A stretch of DNA of 64,000 nt from Motilibacter peucedani. GTDB lineage: Bacteria > Actinomycetota > Actinomycetes > Motilibacterales > Motilibacteraceae. The position numbers and the translations under genes are program-made. Shown here piece after piece: positions 27,158 to 36,416 of this stretch. The stretch spans positions 124,001-188,000 of the forward strand of contig NZ_RBWV01000017.1 of NCBI RefSeq assembly GCF_003634695.1, in the 5' to 3' direction. Below the pieces are notes generated by a model, which did no database searches, had not been told where the DNA came from, and was given only the letters and a program-made list of their open reading frames with translations. Every line of letters starts with the position of its first letter. Position 1 is the stretch's first letter.

Positions 27158-28035
27158 CCGGCGTGGGGCAGGCGCACCTGCAGGCGGCCGGCCTCGACCC
27201 GGACGTCGAAGGAGTGCTGCTTGACGGTCGCCGGACCACGGACGACCTTGCCGTCGGCCAGGGCGAAGGTGCTGCCGTGCCAGGGGCAGGTCACGCAGGT
27301 GGCGCCGTCGACCTCGGAGAGCGTGCCCTCGTGGAGCGGGCCCGACAGGTGCGAGCAGCGGTCGGAGAGCACGTCGATCTGCTTGCCGCGCCGCACGACG
27401 AGCAGCGGCACGTCGCCCAGGTGCTGGAGCGCCGGTCGCCCCTCGGGCAGGTCGTCGATGGCGCACACGTCGTTCCATCCCGGCGGCACCAGGTGCGGCA
27501 CGTCCTCGACGTGGTTGACCCCCGCGCCCTGCCGGTAGGCGAGGTGGCCGCCGAGGTAGCCGCCGACGCCGATCGCGCTGAGGCCGGCCAGGCCGAGCAC
27601 CCGCGCCGACACGGGCCGCCCGCGCAGCCGCGCCACCAGGCTGGCGGCGTAGAAGGCGACGCCGAGCCCGTTGGAGGCGGCGTGCACGAGCCCGACGCGC
27701 TGCTGCTGGGGGTGGAGCTCGGACCAGTCGGCGAAGCCGGCGGCGGCCGCGGGGACCGAGGTGGCGATGCCGGTGGCGATCAGGACGGGCACGGCGCTGC
27801 CGGTGCGCGGCACGAAGTCGAGGGTGCTGGCCGAGATGAAGGCGCCGGCCGGCAGCAGCACCATCGCGGGGTGCACCGGGTGGCCGACCGGCACGCCGTG
27901 GAGCAGGTCGGTGACCGCGGGCGAGGCGCCCGTGAGCCGGCGGACAGCGGTGAGCAGCGGCTGGGAGACCTTGTCGAGGACGCCGGCGTCCTCCACCTTC
28001 TCCATGGACCGCTCGATCGTCGTGGTGAGGCGCAT
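27154..28035 (-). CDS. DUF2231 membrane domain fused to Rieske [2Fe-2S] domain
   Basis: The 293-residue product has an N-terminal DUF2231 region (residues about 45-165) with four membrane helices and the HGVPVGHPVHPAMVLLP motif, and a C-terminal Rieske domain with Cys227-x-His229 and Cys250-x2-His253 (CSHLSGPLHEG and CPWHGSTF). It is thus a membrane-anchored electron-transfer protein. Its likely partner is the overlapping CDGSH protein; the electron donor and acceptor are unknown. It diverges from the SRPBCC gene across a 124-bp gap. Confidence 0.9.
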   Translation of the reverse strand: MRLTTTIERSMEKVEDAGVLDKVSQPLLTAVRRLTGASPAVTDLLHGVPVGHPVHPAMVLLPAGAFISASTLDFVPRTGSAVPVLIATGIATSVPAAAAGFADWSELHPQQQRVGLVHAASNGLGVAFYAASLVARLRGRPVSARVLGLAGLSAIGVGGYLGGHLAYRQGAGVNHVEDVPHLVPPGWNDVCAIDDLPEGRPALQHLGDVPLLVVRRGKQIDVLSDRCSHLSGPLHEGTLSEVDGATCVTCPWHGSTFALADGKVVRGPATVKQHSFDVRVEAGRLQVRLPHAG

Positions 28036-28159
28036 GCTGTCCCACTTCCCCCGGCCCGGCCACAGCGAACGTGCGGCCACTTGAACCAGTTTTGGACAAC
28101 TTTGCCACGGGGCAGGGGTGGGGAGGAAGCACGTACCCGCACTGCAGAGGAGAGAGCCC

Positions 28160-28627
28160 ATGAGCACCGTCGAGCAGAGCATCGACGTCGAGGTCCCCGT
28201 GTCCGCCGCCTACAACCAGTGGACCCAGTTCGAGACCTTCCCCGAGTTCATGGAGGGCGTCGAGCGCATCGACCAGACCAGCGACACCATGACCCACTGG
28301 GTGACGAAGATCGCCGGGCAGCAGCGCGAGTTCGACGCCGAGATCACCGAGCAGCACCCCGACGAGCGCGTGGCCTGGAAGTCGGTCGACGGCTCCAGCA
28401 ACGCCGGCGTCGTGACGTTCCACCGGCTCGACGCGGCCAAGACCCGGATCATGGTCCAGATGGACTTCGAGCCGGAGGGCGTCGTCGAGCAGGCCGGCGA
28501 CAAGCTCGGCTTCGTCGAGCGCCGCGTCAAGGGCGACCTCCAGCGGTTCAAGACCTTCATCGAGTCGCGCGGCGGCCAGGAGACCGGCGCCTGGCGCGGC
28601 GACGTGGACGCGCCGCCGACCGCCTAG
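28160..28627 (+). CDS. SRPBCC (START-like) family protein, cyclase/dehydrase type
   Basis: A 155-residue protein of the polyketide cyclase/START superfamily: STVEQSIDVEVPVSAAYNQWTQFETFPEFMEGV is the common opening (here cited in part), and the C-terminal helix RRVKGDLQRFKTFIESR closes a hydrophobic pocket. It probably binds a small hydrophobic ligand; no ligand can be named. The start has a strong GAGGAGAGAG ribosome site. The 124-bp upstream gap is fairly AT-rich (TTGAACCAGTTTTGG at 28081) and probably holds divergent promoters. Confidence 0.88.
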   Translation: MSTVEQSIDVEVPVSAAYNQWTQFETFPEFMEGVERIDQTSDTMTHWVTKIAGQQREFDAEITEQHPDERVAWKSVDGSSNAGVVTFHRLDAAKTRIMVQMDFEPEGVVEQAGDKLGFVERRVKGDLQRFKTFIESRGGQETGAWRGDVDAPPTA

Positions 28628-28668
28628 TCGCCCGCGGCGGCGGCCCGCTGTGCGACCCTGGCCGGGTC

Positions 28669-31600
28669 GTGGACCACGCCGACCTGCTCCCCGCCGACAA
28701 CGTGCAGGCCTACATCCCCGGTGACCGCCGGCGGGCGCTCGCCGACGGCGCCGCGCTGCCCGAGAGGGTGCGCGGCGCCGCGCTGTTCGCCGACATCTCC
28801 GGCTTCACCCCGCTGACCGAGACCCTGGCCGCCGAGTTGGGGCCGGCGCGCGGTGCCGAGGAGGTCACCGCCGCCCTCGAGCAGGTCTTCGACGCGCTGC
28901 TCGGGGTGCTCGACGCCCACGGCGGCGAGGCGATCTACTTCAGCGGCGACGCGGTGACCTGCTGGCTCGACGGCGACGACGGCACCCGCGCCACCGCCTG
29001 CGGGCTCGCGATGCAGGACGCGATCGAGCGGGTGGGCGAGCGCACGACGCCGGGCGGGCGCAGCGTACGACTGCGGCTCAAGGTCGCGGTCGCCGTCGGC
29101 GCCGCGCACCGCTTCGTCGTCGGCGACCCGGGCATCCAGCTCATCGACGTGCTCGCCGGGCGGGTGGTCGACGCCCTCGCGGTCGCCGAGGGCGCCGCCC
29201 TGCCGGGCCAGGTGGTGCTCGACCCGGGCGCCGTGCGCTCGGTAGGGAGCGCCGTCGAGCTCGACGGCGCGGTGGCGCTGCGCACGAGGCACCGCGTCCG
29301 CCTGCCGGAGCAGCGTCCCTCCCCTCCCCGGCTGCCCGAGCGCGACGTGCGCTCGTGGGTGCTGCCCTCGGTCTACGAGCGGCTGACGGCCGGTCGCGGC
29401 GAGTTCCTCGCCGACCTGCGCCCGGCGGTGCCCGTGTTCGTGCGCTTCGGCGGGCTCGACTTCGACGACGACCCCGGTGCGCCGGCGGCGCTCGACGCGC
29501 TCGTCACCCGCGCGCAGCGCATCGTGCACGCCAACGGCGGCAACGTCCTCCAGCTCACGATCGGCGACAAGGGCGCCTACCTCTACGCCGTGTTCGGCGC
29601 CCCGGTCGCGCACGAGGACGACGCGGCCCGGGCGTGCGCCAGCGCGCTCGAGCTGCTGGCCACCGACCCGGACGGCGAGCGCGGCCTCGCCGTCGGGCTC
29701 TCGACCGGGCGCCTGCGCAGCGGCACCTACGGCAGCGCCGAGCGGCGTACGTTCTGCTGCCTCGGCGACGCGGTCAACCTGGCCGCGCGGCTGATGACGG
29801 CAGCCCCCGGCGGCACGGTGTGGGTCTCCGACGAGCTGCGCCGGGCGGCGGGCGAGGGGTTCGTGTGGGAGGAGCTCGCGCCGGTCGCGGTGAAGGGCAA
29901 GGCGCAGCCCGTCGCAGCGTGGCGGCTGCTCGACCGGCTGGCTGCTCCCCCGCCGCGCGCCCGCCGCTACGCCGGGCCGATGCTGGGCCGGTCGGTCGAG
30001 CTGGCGGCGCTGGTCGAGGCCGCCGAGCTCGCGGCCAGCGGCTCCGGGCAGGTCGTGCAGCTGGTCGGCGAGGCCGGGCTCGGCAAGAGCCGGCTGCTCG
30101 CCGCGCTGTCCGACGCGCTCGCGGCGCGCGAGGTGCCGGTGCACGAGGGCGTCGCGCCCGCCTTCGGGGCCGACGGCGGCTACGGCGGCTGGCGGCCGGC
30201 GCTGCGCTCCGCGCTGGGCCTGTCTGCCACCGCCGACGCGACCGTCGTGGAGGCGCGCGCCCGCGAGCTGCTGCTGGCGGCCGACCCGACGCTGCTCCCC
30301 CGCCTCCCGCTGGTCGGCGCGGTGCTGGGCGTCGAGATCGCCCACACCGCGCTGACCGCGTCGTTCGACGCCAAGCTGCGCAAGACCTCGCTCGAGGCAC
30401 TGGTCGTGCAGTACCTCCTGGCGCGTCCGCAGGACTCCCTGCTCGTCCTCGTGCTCGAGGACGCGCAGTGGCTCGACTCGCTCTCGCTCGACCTGCTCGC
30501 CACCGTCGCGCGCGCGGCCGCGCGGCTGCCGCTGCTGCTGGTCGTCTCGGGGCGCCCGGCGCCGGGCCCGGACGCCGCGCTGCCGAGCGCGGAGCACGTA
30601 CGCCGCCTGGAGCTGCGCGAGCTCGACGAGCCCACCGCGCTGCGCCTCGCCCGCCTGCGCGTCGAGGACCTCACCGGGCACCCGGCCGACGAGGTGGCCC
30701 CCGACGTGCTGCGCAGCGTCGTGTCACGCGCGTCGGGCAACCCGTTCCACGTCGAGGAGCTGCTCGCCCACCTGGTCGACCGCGGGGTCGACCTGCGCAG
30801 CGCGGCCAGCGGCACGCTGGAGCTCCCGAGCAGCCTCCAGCGGCTCGTGCTCACCCGCATCGACGACCTGGCCGAGCACCCGCGGCGCACGGTCAAGGTC
30901 GCCAGCGTCGTGGGCCGCCGCTTCGGCACCGACGTGCTGGCCGGCGCCTACCCCGAGCTGGGTGGCGACGACGACGTGCGGGGCTCGCTGGCCGACCCGT
31001 CGCTCGCCACGCTCGTGCTGCCGGAGCCCGAGCCCGGGCGCTACGCGTTCCGGCACGCCATGACCGAGGAGGTCGCCTACGCCAGCCTGCCGTTCGCGAC
31101 CCGCAGGGTGCTGCACGACCGCATCGGCGGGTGGATCGAGCGCACGTCGGGCGACGCGGCGCTCGACCTGCTGGCGCACCACTTCGGCCGCGGGTCCGAC
31201 GCCGCCCGCAAGCGCGACTACCTCGTGCGTGCGGGCGAGGCGGCGCAGGCGAGGTACGCCAACGACGCGGCGGTCGCCTACTACCGCCAGGCGCTCGAGG
31301 TCGTGCTCGACGACGACCGCCCGTCGCTGCTCGAGCGGCTCGGCAAGGTGCTCGAGCTGCGCGGCCAGTGGGCCGAGGCGCGCGAGACCTACCTCGAGGC
31401 GTGGGAGGGCTGCACTGCGCAGGGCGACCGCGCCGGCGCGGTGCGCGTGCTGCTCGACCTGGCCGAGGTGGCTCGCAAGCAGGGCCGCTTCCCCGAGGCC
31501 GCCGAGCGGCTGGCAGAGGCGCGCGAGCGCGAGCTCGACGAGGCCGAGCTGGCCGCGGTGCTGCACCTGGAGGGCACGCTCGCCTCGCAGCAGGGCAGGT

Positions 31601-32283
31601 ACGCCGAGGCCCGCACCGCCTACCGGCGCAGCCTCGAGGTGCGCGACCGGCTGGGCGACCGGGCAGCGGTCGGCGCACTGCTGAGCAACCTCGCGGTCGT
31701 CGCCGAGCAGGAGGGCGACCTCGACCAGGCCTGGGAGCTCGGCTCGCAGGCGCTCGCGGTGCGCGAGGAGGTCGGCGACCCGTGGGCCGTCTGCGTCTCG
31801 CGCAACAACCTCGGCATGGTCGCCCTGCTGCGCCACGACTACGAGCAGGCGACCGAGCACGTCGAGGAGTCCATGCGGCTCGCGGCCCAGGTCGGCGACC
31901 TGTGGGTGGTCGCGGTCGGCGAGCACAACCTCGGCAACGCCCTGCTCGGGCTCGACGAGCCCGGTGAGGCCGCCTGGCACTACCGCGCGGCGCTGCAGGC
32001 CTACCTCGACCACGACGACTCGTGGTCGCTGGCGCTGCTGGTGGAGGACGTCGTGGCGCTCGCGGCCCGCGAGGGCGCGGCGGAGGACGCGCTCACGCTG
32101 CTCGGAGCGGCCGACGCCCTGCGCGACGAGCTCGGTGCCGAGCGGCCGCCCGCGACGGAGCGGCTGCTGGCCGACGCGATGGCCGGCGCCCTGCAGCTGC
32201 CGGGCGCCGACGGGCTCGTCGAGGCCGGCCGGGCGCTCGACCGGACCGGCCTGGTGTCCCTCGTCCGGCGGATTGCCCAATAG
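28669..32283 (+). CDS. Soluble-adenylyl-cyclase-like protein: two class III cyclase domains + ATPase + TPR
   Basis: The 1,204-residue protein would make cAMP (or cGMP) in the cytoplasm. Cyclase domain 1 (about 36-190) keeps both metal-binding Asps (Asp42 in FADISGF, Asp94 in FSGDAV) but lacks the Asn/Arg transition-state pair. Domain 2 (about 250-410) has Arg259 in place of the first metal Asp but keeps Asn370 and Arg374 (NLAAR) and Lys301 (GDKG). The halves are therefore complementary, as in mammalian C1/C2 pairs. An AAA/NB-ARC-like ATPase follows (Walker A 467-474 GEAGLGKS, Walker B near 595), then TPR-like repeats from about 845. The order matches mammalian soluble adenylyl cyclase. The GTG start is inferred; the ribosome site is weak. 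Confidence 0.88.
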   Translation: MDHADLLPADNVQAYIPGDRRRALADGAALPERVRGAALFADISGFTPLTETLAAELGPARGAEEVTAALEQVFDALLGVLDAHGGEAIYFSGDAVTCWLDGDDGTRATACGLAMQDAIERVGERTTPGGRSVRLRLKVAVAVGAAHRFVVGDPGIQLIDVLAGRVVDALAVAEGAALPGQVVLDPGAVRSVGSAVELDGAVALRTRHRVRLPEQRPSPPRLPERDVRSWVLPSVYERLTAGRGEFLADLRPAVPVFVRFGGLDFDDDPGAPAALDALVTRAQRIVHANGGNVLQLTIGDKGAYLYAVFGAPVAHEDDAARACASALELLATDPDGERGLAVGLSTGRLRSGTYGSAERRTFCCLGDAVNLAARLMTAAPGGTVWVSDELRRAAGEGFVWEELAPVAVKGKAQPVAAWRLLDRLAAPPPRARRYAGPMLGRSVELAALVEAAELAASGSGQVVQLVGEAGLGKSRLLAALSDALAAREVPVHEGVAPAFGADGGYGGWRPALRSALGLSATADATVVEARARELLLAADPTLLPRLPLVGAVLGVEIAHTALTASFDAKLRKTSLEALVVQYLLARPQDSLLVLVLEDAQWLDSLSLDLLATVARAAARLPLLLVVSGRPAPGPDAALPSAEHVRRLELRELDEPTALRLARLRVEDLTGHPADEVAPDVLRSVVSRASGNPFHVEELLAHLVDRGVDLRSAASGTLELPSSLQRLVLTRIDDLAEHPRRTVKVASVVGRRFGTDVLAGAYPELGGDDDVRGSLADPSLATLVLPEPEPGRYAFRHAMTEEVAYASLPFATRRVLHDRIGGWIERTSGDAALDLLAHHFGRGSDAARKRDYLVRAGEAAQARYANDAAVAYYRQALEVVLDDDRPSLLERLGKVLELRGQWAEARETYLEAWEGCTAQGDRAGAVRVLLDLAEVARKQGRFPEAAERLAEARERELDEAELAAVLHLEGTLASQQGRYAEARTAYRRSLEVRDRLGDRAAVGALLSNLAVVAEQEGDLDQAWELGSQALAVREEVGDPWAVCVSRNNLGMVALLRHDYEQATEHVEESMRLAAQVGDLWVVAVGEHNLGNALLGLDEPGEAAWHYRAALQAYLDHDDSWSLALLVEDVVALAAREGAAEDALTLLGAADALRDELGAERPPATERLLADAMAGALQLPGADGLVEAGRALDRTGLVSLVRRIAQ

Positions 32284-32309
32284 CCCGTCGCAGGCCTGTC
32301 CCGCAGACC

Positions 32310-32315
32310 TACCGT
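32310..32315 (+). promoter_or_regulatory. Leaderless -10 box of the secreted gingipain-like gene
   Basis: TACCGT lies 6 nt before ATG 32322, with no ribosome-binding site between them. The 38-bp gap to the upstream cyclase gene could thus hold an independent promoter. Confidence 0.55.
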
Positions 32316-32321
32316 GAGCGC

Positions 32322-35300
32322 ATGCGCTCCCTGCCCGTCCGCCCCGCGGCCCTGCTGACCGCCCTGCTGCTCGCCGTCGCGGTGCTCCCCGCTACCGCCG
32401 GGGCTGCCGCTGCGGCGCCCGCCGGGAACCTGCTCTCCAACGGCTCGTTCGAGGACCCGGCCGTGGCGGTCGGCACCTACGACGTGCTGCCCTCCGCAGG
32501 CGCCTGGCGGCAGACGGGCCCGTGCGGCATCGAGGTGGAGAACCGCTCGACGGTCACTGCGTACGACGGCGACCAGGTCGCCGAGCTCGACAGCGACTGC
32601 TCGACCTCGTTCGCCCAGGACGTCGACGTGACGCCGGGTGCCGCCTACCAGCTGAGCTACGCCTTCAGCGCGCGGCCGGGCGTCGCCGACAACGCGCTGA
32701 AGGTGCGCGTCGACGGCACGGTCGTCGCCGAGCGCACGGCCGACGGGTCGGCGCTGTCCGACGCCGACTGGCACGTCTTCACCGAGACGGTGCGCGCCAG
32801 CTCCGGCACGATGACGGTCGAGCTCGCCGACCGCAGCGTCAGCGACACCCTCGGCACCCTCGTCGACGCCGTCAGCCTCGTCCCGGTGCCTGACTACGAC
32901 CCCGTCGCCGTCGCCCAGAACACCTCGTGGACCAATGCGGCCCCGCTGGCCGAGGGCACGGACACCGCGGGCCGGCTGGGCGGCACGGGCGAGGCCCGGT
33001 GGTACTCCTTCCCCGTCGTCCCGAGCAGCACGGTGACCGTCGGGCTGACCGGCCTGTCGGCCGACGCGGACCTCACGCTCTACACCGACATCGGCGCGGC
33101 CTTCACCTCGCTGCGCTCGACCTCGGACCTGGCGCGACTGGGGTCGGAGCAGTCGGGCGACGCGTTCTCGCCGTCGATCTACTCGCCGTCGATCTACAGC
33201 CCGTCCATCTACTCGCCGTCGATCTACAGCCCCTCGATCTACTCGCCGTCCATCTACTCGCCGTCGATCTACAGCCCCTCGATCTACTCGCCCTCGATCT
33301 ACTCGCCGTCGATCTACAGCCCCTCCATCTACTCGCCGTCCATCTACTCGCCGTCGATCTACTCGCCGTCGATCTACAGCCCTGACCAGGCCTTCCTCGA
33401 CGCGTTCTCCGGCGCGCAGACCCGCAGCCTCATCGCCGTCTCGGCGAACGACGGCGTGGCGGCGGAGTCGGTGAGCGCAGGGACCTGGAACAGCACCGGG
33501 CGCTTCTACGTCCGGGTGCAGTCGCGCGACGGCGCGGGCCCGACGCCGTTCACCGTACGGCTCACGACGACCGGTGGCCCGTGCACCGGGTTCACCCTCG
33601 ACACCGGGTCGGGTACGCCGCTGCCGGCCGTGTCGGGCACGCCGGCGACCGTCGTGCTGACCGACACCGCCCGGCTCGGGCTGACGGGCACGGCGAAGAC
33701 CTCCTACCTCGCGACGCTGGGGCGCCTGGCCGCCGACCAGCGCGGCGTCGTGGTCGACGCGGCGGACGTGGCGCGCACCCGGCTGCTGAACGCCCAGGCC
33801 GACGCCCATCCGCGCTGCGCCTACGCGAAGAACCTCGTGGCGCAGTCGCTGCGCGACGTGGTGAACGCCTACCGCGGCGCCGGCTCGACGCTGAAGTACG
33901 TCGTCATCGCCGGAGCCGACCCGGTCGTGCCGTTCTTCCGCTACGCCGACGACGCCGGGCTCGGGCCCGAGTCCGACTTCGTGCCGCCGGTGCGCGACGA
34001 CTCCGGCTCGCAGGCCAGCCTGCGCAGCAACCTGGTGCTCGGGCAGGACGCCTACGGCACGCTCAACGACCTCAACGTCAAAGGCAGCGTGCTGCCGGTT
34101 CCCGACCTCGCCGTCGGGAGGCTGGTCGAGACGCCGGCCGAGATCACCGCACAGGTCGACCGGTTCCTGGGCCTCGCCGGCGGGACGCTGCCGACGCCGA
34201 AGCGCTCGCTGGTCACCGGCTACGACTTCCTCACCAGCGCCGCCGACGCCGTGCAGGCCGACCTCGTCGCCGGCCTCGGCTCCGGGGCGACGACCGATGC
34301 GCTGGTGACCGCGCAGGGCGTGCCGACCACGACCACGACCGTCAGCGGTCGGCCCGACCGCCAGCACTCCTGGACCGCCACAGACCTGAAGAGCGCGCTG
34401 CTCGGCTCACGCCACGACATCGTCTTCCTCGCCGGGCACTTCGGCAGCTCCGACGCCCTGGCCGCCGACTACGAAACGACCGTGACCACTGCAGACCTCG
34501 CAGCCCGTCCCGGCCTCCTCGCCGGCTCGCTGGTCTTCAGCGCCGGCTGCCACTCGGGCTACAGCCTCGCCGACGGTGACGGCATCGCCGGGCTCACGAA
34601 CGGCCTCGACTGGGCGCAGGAGATGGCGCAGCAGGGCGCCACACTGGTGGCCGGCACGGGCTACCAGTACGCCGACACCGACTTCCTGGCCTACAGCGCC
34701 AAGCTCTACGCCCAGTTCGCCCACCAGCTGCGCTCGGGCACCGCCGGCACCGCCGTGCGGGTCGGGCCCGCCCTCGTGCAGGCCAAGCAGGACTACCTCG
34801 CCGGTCTCGGCAGCCTCACCGGCATCGACGTCAAGACGCTGCTCGAGGCCTCCGTCTACGGCCTGCCCATGACGGGGCTCGACCTGCCCGGGCGGGCCTC
34901 TCCCGTCCCGGCGACGCCGGCGCTGAGCACCGCGCCCGTCGCGGACGGCACGCCGGGCGCGGTGCTGGGGCTGCGTACCGCCCCGCTCGACGACGCCCCC
35001 GCGACCACCGTCGCCTCGCGTGCGGTGCTCGGGCTCGACGGGACCCCCACCGGCGCCTCCTACCGCTGGCTCACCGGCCCCGACGGCGTGCAGACCGCGC
35101 CGGCTCTGCCGGCGCTGCCGCAGCAGGTGCTCGACGTGACCAGCGCCGACGGCTCGGTCCTGCGCGGGGTCGGGTTCCGCAGCGGCACGTACGCCGACAC
35201 CCCCGGCACGACGCCGCTGACCGGAGCGCCGGGCACCGAGCACAACGGCATCCACACCAGCTTCGCGTCGAGCTCGTTCTTCCCCCACCGGCTGGCGACG

Positions 35301-36416
35301 CCGAACTGGTCGGGCGCGCTGACCAGCACCGGTGACGGGCGGACCCGACTGGTGGTGACCCCGGCGCAGTACCGCGCGGAGCCCGGAGCGACCACCTCGA
35401 CCGAGCGGCGCTACTCCTCACTGGGGCTGCAGCTGTTCTACAGCAGCAACATCTCGACCTACGGCGCCAACACCCCGGCCCTCGCGGCGCCGCCCTCGAT
35501 CTCGCAGGTGAGCGGCACCGCCAGCGCCGACGGCACCAGGGTGGCGGTCACCGCCACGGTGACCGGCGACCCGTCGGCCGGCATCCAGTCCGCGTGGATC
35601 ACCTACACCGCAGGCGCCGGCCCGCTGCACGGCACGTGGGCCTCCCTCGACCTGCGGCAGTCGGCGACCGACTCGCGGGTGTGGACCGGCGAGCTCGCGC
35701 TGCCTGCCGGGCAGTCCGCGGCCGACGTGCGCTTCGTGGTGCAGGCGGTCAACGGCGTCGGGCTCGTCGCCTTCGACGACGCCTCCGACGACGGCTATGC
35801 GCCCGTCGTGCCGAGCGCCGTCCCGCCGGTGCAGGCGCCCACGTCGCTGTCGCTGGGCACCTCGCCGCGCAGCGGCCGCTACGGCGACACGGTCGCCTTC
35901 ACCACCCGCGTGACGGGCGCTCCGACCGGCAGCACGGTCACCGTCGCCCTCGGCGCGACCAGCGCCACGGGCACCACGGCTGCCGACGGCAGCGCGACGG
36001 TGCGGCTGCCACTGCGTACCACTCCGGGGTCGTACGCGGTCACCGCCTCCTACGCGGGTGACGCCACGCACGCGCCTGCGAGCGCCACCCGCACCGCGTT
36101 CACGGTGGGCAAGGCGCTGACGCTCCTGACGCCCGGCGCCACCGTCGCGCGCACCTTCACGCTCACCAGCGGGAGCACGCGGCTGCAGGACAAGGCGGTG
36201 CTCGTCGACGCCTGGGGGACGAGCAAGGGCCGCGTCGTCCATGTCGTGCACGCCGTGCGCCGCACGGACGCCGACGGTCGGGTGGACCTCAGTGGTCTGA
36301 CGCTGGTCCCAGGGGTGCTCGCCGTGACCGCCGTCTTCGGTGCCGACGTCCCCGGCTCCCCGGCCGACCCGCTCTACGGAGCGAGCGCCTCGGCCACCGT
36401 GGTCATGGGTCGCTAG
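32322..36416 (+). CDS. Secreted multidomain gingipain/caspase-like (C25-type) cysteine peptidase with SPSIY repeats
   Basis: 1,364 residues with an N-terminal signal peptide (basic start, hydrophobic core, Ala-rich cleavage region near residue 33). Order: DUF642/carbohydrate-binding-like domain opening LLSNGSFEDP (about 36-190); a PPC-like beta domain (about 200-400) interrupted at 283-352 by 14 SPSIY repeats; a caspase-fold domain (about 420-860) with a His706 (FLAGHFGSS) and Cys743 (SAGCHSGY) dyad as in gingipains; beta-rich regions; and a bacterial Ig-like domain (about 1165-1265). No LPXTG or membrane anchor is seen, so it is probably released. Possible roles are protein processing or defence; substrate unknown. 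Its 3' end overlaps the MFS gene by 4 bp. Confidence 0.85.
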   Translation: MRSLPVRPAALLTALLLAVAVLPATAGAAAAAPAGNLLSNGSFEDPAVAVGTYDVLPSAGAWRQTGPCGIEVENRSTVTAYDGDQVAELDSDCSTSFAQDVDVTPGAAYQLSYAFSARPGVADNALKVRVDGTVVAERTADGSALSDADWHVFTETVRASSGTMTVELADRSVSDTLGTLVDAVSLVPVPDYDPVAVAQNTSWTNAAPLAEGTDTAGRLGGTGEARWYSFPVVPSSTVTVGLTGLSADADLTLYTDIGAAFTSLRSTSDLARLGSEQSGDAFSPSIYSPSIYSPSIYSPSIYSPSIYSPSIYSPSIYSPSIYSPSIYSPSIYSPSIYSPSIYSPSIYSPSIYSPDQAFLDAFSGAQTRSLIAVSANDGVAAESVSAGTWNSTGRFYVRVQSRDGAGPTPFTVRLTTTGGPCTGFTLDTGSGTPLPAVSGTPATVVLTDTARLGLTGTAKTSYLATLGRLAADQRGVVVDAADVARTRLLNAQADAHPRCAYAKNLVAQSLRDVVNAYRGAGSTLKYVVIAGADPVVPFFRYADDAGLGPESDFVPPVRDDSGSQASLRSNLVLGQDAYGTLNDLNVKGSVLPVPDLAVGRLVETPAEITAQVDRFLGLAGGTLPTPKRSLVTGYDFLTSAADAVQADLVAGLGSGATTDALVTAQGVPTTTTTVSGRPDRQHSWTATDLKSALLGSRHDIVFLAGHFGSSDALAADYETTVTTADLAARPGLLAGSLVFSAGCHSGYSLADGDGIAGLTNGLDWAQEMAQQGATLVAGTGYQYADTDFLAYSAKLYAQFAHQLRSGTAGTAVRVGPALVQAKQDYLAGLGSLTGIDVKTLLEASVYGLPMTGLDLPGRASPVPATPALSTAPVADGTPGAVLGLRTAPLDDAPATTVASRAVLGLDGTPTGASYRWLTGPDGVQTAPALPALPQQVLDVTSADGSVLRGVGFRSGTYADTPGTTPLTGAPGTEHNGIHTSFASSSFFPHRLATPNWSGALTSTGDGRTRLVVTPAQYRAEPGATTSTERRYSSLGLQLFYSSNISTYGANTPALAAPPSISQVSGTASADGTRVAVTATVTGDPSAGIQSAWITYTAGAGPLHGTWASLDLRQSATDSRVWTGELALPAGQSAADVRFVVQAVNGVGLVAFDDASDDGYAPVVPSAVPPVQAPTSLSLGTSPRSGRYGDTVAFTTRVTGAPTGSTVTVALGATSATGTTAADGSATVRLPLRTTPGSYAVTASYAGDATHAPASATRTAFTVGKALTLLTPGATVARTFTLTSGSTRLQDKAVLVDAWGTSKGRVVHVVHAVRRTDADGRVDLSGLTLVPGVLAVTAVFGADVPGSPADPLYGASASATVVMGR
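33168..33377 (+). repeat. 14 tandem copies of a 15-bp unit encoding SPSIY
   Basis: The array is exactly 210 bp. Protein units are identical, while the DNA varies at synonymous sites: Ser is TCG, TCC or AGC and Pro is CCG or CCC, in an irregular order. This means protein sequence is held by selection while DNA copies have drifted. It is coding, without spacers, so it is not a CRISPR array. Confidence 0.97.

Noticed and set aside
28036-28159. Sigma-B-type promoter (GTTTT at 28089 and GGGCAG near 28110)
   Set aside because: The -10 match is poor and spacing uncertain; noted only as an AT-rich divergent gap.
33168-33377. Array of 15-bp repeats as a CRISPR or minisatellite of non-coding type
   Set aside because: No spacers are present, the units are in frame with the surrounding protein, and changes are synonymous.
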